Shown piece after piece: positions 56,425 to 64,000 of a DNA stretch of 64,000 nt. Within the stretch, counting starts at the first letter, position 1. Each line of letters starts with the position of its first letter. A model generated the notes under the pieces. The model made no database searches, was not told where the DNA came from, and saw only the letters and a list, made by a program, of their open reading frames with translations. Both the position numbers and the translations under genes were made by a program. Source of the DNA: Basidiobolus meristosporus CBS 931.73 (taxonomy: Eukaryota > Basidiobolomycota > Basidiobolomycetes > Basidiobolales > Basidiobolaceae); the NCBI GenBank assembly GCA_002104905.1, contig MCFE01000397.1, forward strand, positions 17,806 to 81,805. Reading direction: 5' to 3'.

Positions 56425-58144
56425 TCAGATAAATGGCTCAGGGATGATCTGGTAGAGGAAGGCCGTCACCACCACCACCAACGCAATGAAGATCGCTACG
56501 TTGATGTCAAACAAAGGGCCTGGAGGAGATGAGATGCGGGGGTGAGTTGTGTGGGTCGATTGAGCATGGATCACTGAACCTATTACCTGCGGGCCATTTG
56601 TCTGGGATCTCGATCACTCGACATGTGTTGTCCACTGATCCACTGACCAGAAGTGTTGAGTCGCGGTTGAAGCTGAGACTGGTCACAGGAAACCCGTGGG
56701 CCGAGGGTATAATCTTCAAGGTCTGTGGGAGAAAGGTTCGTGACTGGTCAAGAGGCTACGACGCGAGACGGTACTTACCCTCAATGAATTAGCATCCAGG
56801 ATGATGATCGACATGTCCGATGTGCCAAAGGCCAGCAGCTTCCCATCATCGCTAGCAGTAATCAGGTTAATTTCCTGGCCAACCAGTGCGACGACCAAAC
56901 CCTTACCTGATACAAAATGAGGTGACAGGCTTGCGGCTGACAGGGCAATTGCCAAGTCTGTCCCATGAGTGGGTGTCCCACTTGGTAATGAAGGCCCGAT
57001 CGCGGGATTTGGTGTTGACCACGGAATAGAGGAAGCCCTTCGTTTCCTTCTTGCCGAACCTGACCCGTCCGGTATTAGTTGGCGTAGTGGGGAGTATCCG
57101 GGCTGCGCTAGGCTTACCTGCAGGCTCGAAATATGCATGTGTTCGACTTGTTCAGTACTGGATTCTCAATGGTTTGGACAATCGATCCGTTGTTGGTGGA
57201 CAGGACTCGAAGCTCGCCCTCTGTGATGAGCGCGATCTAGCAAAGCGATTAGATGATCCAGGTCGAAAATGGGTTTCCCGTTGGCGAGTAGATACCTGCT
57301 TGCCGGTCGAGTCAAAATCCGCATCAAGGATTTCTTTTTCGTCCCAGTTGACCGGGTCGAATGCGTACTTCATGGATGGGTACTTCAAAAGGGTGATCTA
57401 GAACACGGAGAACTGAGTGTATGTCACAGGTCAACGTATCGGTGGCTTGAAATACCTCGCCATTTGTAGTACAGCTGAGAATCAAATTTCCCTCGGGGCT
57501 AAATCGAACCACTTTCTAATGAAACCTATGAACGTGATGGTCGCATACAAGAGGTAATGCTTCATGCCTACTTGATAGTGGTCAGGGCTCTTGGCTTTTA
57601 GAGTTTGAGCGGAGGTTTTGACTTCGATTCTGTCGGCAGAGTTAGTCTCGCATACACAATCGGAGCATTGCCCAGGGCGGAATACTCACTTGTCGTGGTC
57701 GTAAGCGAAAACGCGACAATTCGTATTCTTTCCTGCCTTGATCTTCTCCTCGGAACTGTTGATACCGCAGACCAGGATTTCTTTCTGGAACAGGTAGAAA
57801 CATAAGCACTCAATCCGCAGAAGTCTGCACGAAAAGTTCGCCTCTACCTTGGGGTGAACCGAGAGACACATAGGGGCATCTTCCTCTTTCTCAAGAATAG
57901 CTTCCTGTGCTAACTTGAACTTTTTATCCTTCAGATCTATATCATACATGGACTTGGGTGCACGGTTAGCCTCGTCCCTGCTCACCACACTTATGCCTAA
58001 GGGCTATGGACGTACGATTTTATTTTGCACCCCAGTTCTACCAGCTCCACCACCACCGGCAGCGATCAACTTATCGTCCTGGGAGAAGGACACAGCGTAG
58101 ATTGGAAACCCTATGGAGGAAACGAAAGAGTTGGTTTGAACCAT
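56425..58144 (-). CDS. SEC12: Sec12-type guanine-nucleotide exchange factor (WD40, membrane-anchored), 374 aa, 11 exons
   Basis: Activates the GTPase Sar1 on the ER and so starts COPII vesicle budding. Exons (minus): 58144-58016, 57952-57848, 57784-57690, 57629-57572, 57515-57456, 57397-57296, 57236-57118, 57059-56907, 56851-56779, 56722-56587, 56519-56425; all introns GT-AG, 55-67 nt; the spliced frame is 1125 nt. WD40-type repeats form a cytosolic propeller: PIYAVSFSQDDKLIAAGGGG near the N-terminus, VVRFSPEGNLILSCTTNGE, KPVTSFCISDDGKLLAFGTSD and FPVTSLSFNRDSTLLVSGSVD. GGGGAGRTGVQNKI corresponds to the conserved Sec12 potassium-binding-loop region. The C-terminus has one membrane span (VAIFIALVVVVTAFLY), then IIPEPFI, as in Sec12 and mammalian PREB. 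The long yeast lumenal domain is absent. The start at 58144 is the only ATG in frame and reads straight into the first repeat. Confidence 0.92.
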
Positions 58145-58666
58145 TGAACGAGGCCAACGTTGTGTGTGAAAGGGATACAAGCGTAGAAACCACCGAAAAG
58201 GGGCAAAAAATGGCTAAAATGGGTCAGCTTTCATTCATTCATGCTTATATGTTTATCAATCTTCTGGGTAATTTAGCCGGCGGTTGCATCCAGTGGATCC
58301 GTGAATCGGTATTCGCTACCCATTTGACGGGAAGTGGATCTCGATTGGTCTTTCGTTTCGCCATTCATTTCCCACTGTTGAACTGGTGTAGTAAGCTTGG
58401 TGCAACAACCTTGGCTATCAGGTGGAAACGAGGGCAGGGTTGGAGATGGTTAAAGGAAGAAGTCGGTGCAAAACCTCTAACATTTATTAAGGAACTGCTA
58501 ATAGTGCACTAGTATAAATAGAGGGAGGGTATTTTAAGAGGAGGCTAGAAGAACAAGCCACTGCACAACACTACACCACGCACTGAAACAGTACCGCACT
58601 CTTTACAAACACCACTGGTTATCGCGCGTAAAACCTCGGCCATAGCTTACTTCTGATGGGGCTACT
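58145..58666. other. Intergenic: Sec12 promoter region and gamma-adaptin 3' flank
   Basis: 522 bp without a supported gene. It holds a plus-strand TATAAATA (58513-58520) followed by a purine-rich stretch and an AC-rich leader-like sequence (58555-58620) that point toward the gamma-adaptin 3' end, opposite to both neighbouring genes. An open frame on the plus strand (58006-58512) overlaps the Sec12 first exon and is probably chance. Confidence 0.5.
58513..58520 (+). promoter_or_regulatory. Orphan TATA-like box on the plus strand
   Basis: CTAGTATAAATAGAGGGAGG, a consensus-like core promoter context with no plus-strand gene downstream. It could drive an antisense transcript of the gamma-adaptin gene or be chance. 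Confidence 0.3.
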
Positions 58667-61600
58667 CTAATTGGTCAGTGAGCTAGGGAAGCCACTAAAC
58701 TCCGCAACTTCTTCCACCTGGTGGCCATCGCCGGCTTGGAAGCTGATCTTCATTCTCAACCGAATTGGGGTCTTGGATGGACATGGGGTGGTATTTTGGT
58801 TACTTCGCTGCATCAATTTGAACGTGTGGACGTCTTCTTACCTGTTGTGGATTAGCTACTCTCATCAACTGCACAGCGGACTCTCCGACCGAGATAGCGG
58901 TCGACGAGGGTGGTTGCATTTGCAGCCGTTGGGTCTACATTGACAATTTTCCATTTGGTTATAAACCCGAGTTCAGGTGCGAGCCTTCTCCATCAAAATA
59001 CCTTGGGCACAGCCACTTGGAAGGCTAGATCCTCGATAGCAAGCTCCTCGCTGGTGTTAACAAAGTTGATCTTGATGTTGATGATCTTGGGGTTCTGAGA
59101 ATCTTTGGCAGCATCCATTTCGATGCGAAGCCCATTCTTGTTGTATGCGATACAGGTGTCTATCGAAGAGATCGGCTCAGGTTAGAAGCATGTTGGATGG
59201 GAACTCTTTTGGTCTCATACCATTATCCAATGAGGGCGAAATAGGGTTAGAAGCTGGGGCAGCAGGAGACCCGCTCAATCTCGGGCTTAGTGTGGATTGA
59301 ACTCCGTTTGAATTGGCTGGGGATGAGGGTGTCTCACCGAGGAGATCGGCTAACCCATTTCCACTGGATGTGGATGCGGCGCCGTTAGGATTCGTAACAA
59401 GAGCAGGTGTAGATATGTTTGTGGACCCGAAGATGTCTGCAAGTAAGTCCACTGTTTTCGGCAGATTGGAAGTAGGTGCTGGCGAAGTAGGTGCATTGTC
59501 ACCGAGCAGGTCCAACAATAACTATCACAAAGGGAAGTTGCCCACGGTTAGCAGCATTTTGGGATTCTGAAGTTTCTTTGACTACTCACATCTCCCTCCT
59601 TGGGCTCCATGACGGCCCTCTTCTTGCTCTTGGACTTTTGGCGCTCAACTAAGCCATAAGCCGCGTGAATCTCTGGCTAGGTTCAATCAATTATATATGA
59701 CCTCTTACCAGGACTGGGCTCTCTCTCCCGGATCTCGGGGGCTGGCATCCGTTCGAAAACAGCGTTGCGGATTTCATCGTGTTTGAATAGGTTTTGATAC
59801 TCAACAGCTCTCTGCTGTACCTCAGCCTCCATGCTGGTGGAATACTTCCGAAGGTTGCTTTGAATCCGAGGGATCACACTAGGATCGTGGAAGCGGTCAG
59901 CCAACTTCATAAGAGAGGTGGTCATGTATTCTCTGAGGGTGCGGTTGGCATAGGGACTGTTCAGAAGAGTTTCGAACAAGTCGAGAATGTCCCCTTCGGT
60001 AACCTGTGATAACGTAGCATCAAACGATCAATAATGAAGACTCTACAAGCCGAAAGTAATTTACGTACTCTCAGCGCCTCTTCACCGTTTTCAGGCTCCT
60101 GATGTTGCACCAACACATCCCCAAACTCGCCGATACACCATACACCAGCGAGTACTAGTCCCTCCTAGAGAAACAAACAGCATTGTAAGGCACAAGCCGG
60201 AAGCAAGAGCATTTAACAACGTACCTGTGAGATGTCTGACTTCAATTCCACGAATAGTTTCTTGACGGTGTATGGCTGCAGCTCCGGTGTACGGCATACA
60301 AGCCCAATGAAGCTCGACACGATTTCCTCTCCTACATAATTACCGGCCTATAGAAGCGTCAATACAAATTGATGGCAACTGTATGCGCGGGAGCATCCAT
60401 ACCAATTTCAATACGCGCAACAAGGTGTCAATATGCCAGCGCTGGTTCGGGGCGTAGCTAGAAAGTAGCAGGACTAAGTCGCAAGAATATCAAGCAAGAT
60501 TTCTCCACTAAATGTATACCGATCAGCAGAGATACGGATCTTGGAGGCCAAGCTTTGCTTGAACTCGGTCTCAGCAACTTCCAAGAAGGAAAGCAGCTCC
60601 CGGATCATCACACGTACATTCGAGTCGTTAATCAAGGCGAACGAGAGCTCCAATGCTCGTCGACGAATGGAGATATCAGGATCCCGAAGACATTTCACCA
60701 CCGTCTCGCGATGCCGCTGAATGGCATTCATGTCCATGATGGCAGTTTTGTTCAATGTATTCAGCGCAACGTAACGGATGTTGTTGTCCCGGTTGGTGAG
60801 GAAACGCCCTAGAATGTTGATGGCAAGCACACGTAAACTACTATCCGAATCGGTCTCCATGATGGTGAGAACGGTTTCATAGAGGATGGAATTGCCGACG
60901 TTTTTGGCCGAATCCGTGCTAGTGGCCACTTGTGTCAAGATATCATTCATGGACTCCACAGCATCCGGGTTGTCTTCGCCCAAGATTCGCAGTAACCTAA
61001 GGATCTTCACCTGGAGGAAAGGATCCGTAAGACCACCAACATCGTGTTCAGGGGAGAATCCAGATGTCGCCAGCGTACGCAAGCGACTGACCAGCGTAGG
61101 AACAATCTAAAGAGAGAGGCATTAGGATACCAGGCGAAACACAGGCTGTAGTTCATGGGCACATACACTGCTCAACGAGGAGACGTTTTCGGGGTTTTGG
61201 GTGCACAGCTCGATCATGAGGGTGATTCCAGTGAGCATGACTCCGTGATTTTTATCAGCGATGAGAGACTTCGCCCTTAACACAAATGTTTCCTCCAGCT
61301 CTGGGGCTTTTCTGATAAGACGAATCGCACACAAGGCCGCCTGGTGAAAACTTCTAATCAGCACAACCCCACCAACCCCATAACATACTCCATCCACCAA
61401 CCTTTCTGCGTAAGTAAGCATTAGGATTTTCCATGAGTCTTTCCACCTCGTCAACCAAGTCTTTGGCCACGTCTTCGGATGCAATATTTCCTAGCGTACA
61501 CAGAGCGAGACCAACGATGTGCATGTTGCTGTGGTTCAAATCACTATTACGAATGAAGCATAACAACTAAATCGAGCTATGATGATAACCAACGCAAAGA

Positions 61601-62003
61601 CTCGCAACAACCATAAGGATACTTCTTCAAGGAGTTAGTGAGCAGTGTTAAGACCTCCTGATTCTCATCTAACAAAAGCATGGTTCCAAGATATCCGAGA
61701 CGCTTATCGCCGAAATGAGGGGAAGCGACCAATTTCAGGCAATCAATCTGGCCAAAATGGGCCGGGTAGCCTAGCATGTGGATGTAAAGTAACTTGGAAA
61801 CATTGTGGTATCTCGTTTCACTGTTCTCCTCACGGAATGCGGTACGAATGGCGGCGGATTCTTTTTGAATGACCGCTCTTTCGTCGGCGGCGGTTTTGGT
61901 GCGACGAATAGCTCGAATGAGATCTACAACCAGATGAATGTTATTGAGAGGCGAGGCCCAGTGCAGGGTTCGGGAGCCTACCTTTCAAACGAAAATAGAC
62001 CAT
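58667..62003 (-). CDS. APL4: AP-1 complex gamma-adaptin, 844 aa, 14 exons
   Basis: Large subunit of the AP-1 clathrin adaptor at the trans-Golgi and endosomes. Exons (minus): 62003-61982, 61923-61623, 61543-61402, 61340-61167, 61106-60520, 60457-60403, 60347-60225, 60164-60069, 60003-59709, 59672-59590, 59521-59221, 59159-59002, 58934-58842, 58771-58667; 2535 nt. The N-terminal trunk (1-600) matches gamma-adaptin closely: [70 protein letters not shown]. The hinge (about 600-725) carries three leucine-rich, clathrin-box-like sites ([22 protein letters not shown]). The C-terminal ear (727-844) includes [20 protein letters not shown] and IRLRMKISF. Introns are GT-AG, 55-79 nt, except one of only 36 nt (59673-59708), the least certain junction; it keeps the frame between trunk and hinge. 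Confidence 0.95.
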
Positions 62004-62592
62004 TTTAAAGGAGTTCTTTAGGCCGGAAGTGAAATGGTACCTATAACACCTGCGTCTTAGATGTGCTTTCCGCTCGGTTGCCTGTTTTGAGTAGAAAGCA
62101 AGAAAACGGAAAGTTGTCTATTTTCCTTGATAGCATTAATCCAATGATAAGTTATTTGTGATGTAATGCCAGCCTGTGGGATGGAGCGATCGTGGATATG
62201 TGTGAGCTAAATAGAATTCGTTGGTTTATTCAAGGATTTGTTGTCTAAACCGCCCCATTAAATCATGTGATGTGTATGCGAACGGAGCAAATGAAAATCC
62301 AATCTAAATAATTAAAGAGCTGAACGTATGCATCAACCCTGGGCAAAAAGTCAAGGGAAGGGAGGGGAAGAGATTAAAGCAAAGGGAATATAAGTTATGG
62401 ATAGCGACGACAGAGAATAGATTGCTAAGCCAAACGGGAAAGCATTAAGGAGAATAGTGGCGGCATTAATGAAGCCTCTTGTACTGATCAGCGGTGGAGA
62501 ATAAGAACCTCTCCATGGGCAATCCGGGATTTTGTTGGTGCATCAAGGATTGTGGGAACTCTAACGCTGGTGCGCGGTGCGCGGTGCTGGCT
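62004..62592. other. Intergenic: gamma-adaptin promoter region and Ras 3' flank
   Basis: 589 bp with no ORF of note. An AT-rich stretch lies at 62140-62300. It must include the gamma-adaptin 5' leader and the Ras 3' UTR, whose ends cannot be placed. Confidence 0.5.
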
Positions 62593-63658
62593 TTATAAAA
62601 TCAGGCATTTGCTCTTTTTCTTCTTATCTCTTCCGGCGATGCTGTTTGCTCTGCGATCCCCTTCTTTGGAGGTGCGGATCATACGGACAACAGAGTAAAA
62701 CGCCTTCTCAACGTTCACTGCCGTTTTGGCAGAGCTTTCGATGAATTCACAGCCCAGGCGCCTGGCCAATCCAAGCCCCTCCTCCTTGGACACCTCTCGC
62801 TCGTTGGTTTTGTCGCATTTGTTGCCAACCAGCATCATTGGGACCTGCTCAGTGTCCTTGACTCGGATAATTTGATCTCTGAAACGTTCAATCCGCTCGA
62901 ATGTGGACCGCGAAGCGATGGAATATACCAGCAAAAAGCCCTCGCCATCTCTGAAGATTATAGGATACCAGTTAGATGTGCAACGATGCTCCGCTGGAGA
63001 GAAGGGGGAAATTGGCATAATATGATGCTGAATCGAAGTACAAACCTAATCCACTGGTCACGGAGAGCGGTGTATTCCTCTAAATATCAGAAAATTCATC
63101 GTTAGGGCCACGACAACAGAGTCGTAACATATCAGCCAAGCTCGATCCTGACCTTGGCCAGCTGTATCCAAAACCTCCAACATGCAAGAATGGTCATCAA
63201 TTACTGCCTGTTTGCGGTAGGAGTCTTCGATGGTGGGGTCATAGGTCTATTTTTTGGGTCTGGGTATTAGCGAACGGCTACTGGAATGGGAGGGATGCTG
63301 TATTAGGATCGTGCTTTGAACGGCACCGCTTACTGACCTCTAGATAACAAGTCAAGTGTTAATTTCATCCTTTACATTATAGAGGTTGCTTTGTCTTACC
63401 GACGAAATGGTTCAGACAGAGCTGGCAATAAGTTCCCAAAGATTAATACATTTCCCTGGCATTAGCCGTACGTATATATGTGGCTTACTTGAATAGTCAA
63501 TGCGGTCTACCAGTCACATATGAAGTAAGGCGGATAAATTCCATTTGAAGCCATTTAGTTTCCATTACTATCCCATGGGTGGGATGACAAGTACGCAAAA
63601 AAGAAAATACCTTGCCTACACCTCCATCACCTAAAACTACAATTTTATACAATATCAT
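62593..63658 (-). CDS. RAS: Ras-family GTPase, 191 aa, 7 exons including a 2-nt microexon
   Basis: Signalling GTPase controlling growth and morphogenesis at the plasma membrane and endomembranes. Exons (minus): 63658-63611, 63506-63489, 63421-63400, 63339-63338, 63246-63153, 63079-63046, 62950-62593 (576 nt). Motifs: P-loop GDGGVGKT (10-17), switch [16 protein letters not shown] with Y32 and T35 in Ras numbering, switch [21 protein letters not shown] and ESSAK. The C-terminus is lysine-rich and ends CLIL, a CAAX box whose final Leu favours geranylgeranylation. The LCLNHFVETYDPT type is common to fungal Ras2-like proteins. Oddity: the frame closes only if the dinucleotide AG at 63338-63339 is an exon; direct joining of its neighbours gives a stop after two codons. 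All introns are GT-AG, 60-104 nt. The start is the ATG at 63658, directly before the conserved YKIVVLG. Confidence 0.93.
63338..63339 (-). other. RAS: Two-nucleotide microexon of the Ras gene
   Basis: On the minus strand TTATCTAG|AG|GTCAGT: a good acceptor, two exonic bases and a good donor. With the G ending the previous exon it forms GAG (Glu30). The upstream intron is 60 nt and the downstream one 91 nt, with a CTAAT branch-like sequence, both within the range of the other introns. Confidence 0.7.
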
Positions 63659-64000
63659 CTTGTAATAGATAGGCGCAAGGAAAGGAAGGGACGGAGAGAG
63701 GAGGGGAGGGAAGATGAGAAGGGTAGGAGTCGGGGTGCTTACTAGGCTTCTATGCGAGGAGAGATGAGCTAAGCCAGCAGGATTAAATTAACAAGCCACA
63801 ATGGTCAATAGGCAGAAGACAGAAGAGGAATAAAGGCCGAGAGAATAGGGAGTGTGAGAGTAAAGAAGGGGGAGGGCAACTCACGATGGTGCTACTACCC
63901 AGTGGAGTGAAAAAACCAGCACAAATTAATAATGGTGGGGAGAAGTGAGGGGAGGCTGGAATGGAATCAACAGGTGAGGGTTAGGGTTAGGGTTAGTGTG
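63659..64000. other. Ras upstream region with a short TTAGGG repeat
   Basis: Purine-rich sequence with repeated GGAGGG/GAGGGG words (63680-63730) and other AG-rich blocks. No ORF. At 63976-63996 there is GAGGG followed by two exact TTAGGG units and a partial one, the fungal telomere repeat unit in miniature; it is too short to be a telomere and the sequence departs from it before the window ends. Confidence 0.55.

Noticed and set aside
56852-56953. A GC-AG intron of 46 nt in Sec12 (donor near 56953)
   Set aside because: It would remove the conserved KPVTSF segment. A normal 55-nt GT-AG intron (56852-56906) keeps the WD repeat KPVTSFCISDDGKLLAFGTSD.
58006-58512. Plus-strand frame of 168 aa
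   Set aside because: It overlaps the first Sec12 exon antisense, and no similarity is recognisable.
63247-63399. A single 153-nt intron in Ras joining 63400 to 63246
   Set aside because: It shifts the frame and gives a stop two codons later in an otherwise perfectly conserved gene.
63971-64000. Chromosome end
   Set aside because: There are only about three repeat units, and the last bases (TTAGTGTG) already depart from the repeat; a telomere needs sequence beyond the window.

Overview
The window is fungal nuclear DNA in two contrasting parts. Positions 1 to about 52,130 are AT-rich, poor in CpG, and consist almost wholly of nested, mostly broken transposable elements. Positions about 52,130 to 64,000 are richer in GC and CpG and hold five intron-bearing host genes, all on the minus strand. 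Short GT-AG introns (mostly 55-105 nt), a fungal-type Ras, Sec12 and gamma-adaptin, and DNA transposons with a Tnp2-type transposase point to a filamentous or early-diverging fungus. The Tnp2 layout resembles basidiomycete elements, but I cannot fix the phylum from sequence alone.

Transposon part. Three groups are interleaved. (1) CACTA/Tnp2-type DNA transposons with terminal inverted repeats beginning CCCTATGAAAAATTATT: an outer copy (1-1451, 5463-5722, 8093-8136) split by a second copy (1452-5462), an end fragment (8137-8633), and the best copy (26913-38606). Each carries a plus-strand Tnp2 transposase and, where retained, a divergent minus-strand accessory gene. (2) Ty3/gypsy elements: one family at 5723-8092 and 10354-15298, and a chromodomain-bearing family at 30834-36734 (inside the Tnp2 gene, TSD ATTAC), 40167-45529, and a solo LTR at 48189-48734. 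(3) Ty1/copia elements: one structurally complete element with a single open polyprotein (15658-20343, TSD CTTTC), a solo LTR of the same family (2612-2980, TSD GTCTC), a 3' remnant (8634-10353), and a second family on the plus strand in many pieces (15299-15657 with 20344-20880; 22085-26540; 26541-26697 with 38607-40166 and 45530-45604; 45605-51570). A 733-bp near-perfect palindrome (45933-46665) sits in one copia LTR, and a 211-bp relative with the same ends lies at 26698-26908; both are flanked by AAT.

Host part, in transcription order from the right: a Ras GTPase (62593-63658), gamma-adaptin of AP-1 (58667-62003), the Sec12 exchange factor for Sar1 (56425-58144), a secreted Ser/Gly-rich low-complexity protein (54506-56002) behind a strong TATA box, and a Rab11/Ypt31-type GTPase (53049-54025). 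Three of the five act in ER/Golgi/endosome traffic (Sec12 in COPII budding, AP-1 in clathrin sorting, Rab11 in trans-Golgi and recycling traffic). Their adjacency is not evidence of co-regulation, since each has its own upstream gap.

Most striking points: the Ras reading frame requires a 2-nt microexon (63338-63339) splitting codon 30 between two normal-sized introns; the palindromic foldback element; copia elements whose primer-binding site matches the anticodon arm of initiator tRNA-Met; and an intact copia polyprotein that has lost predicted catalytic residues in protease and RNase H.
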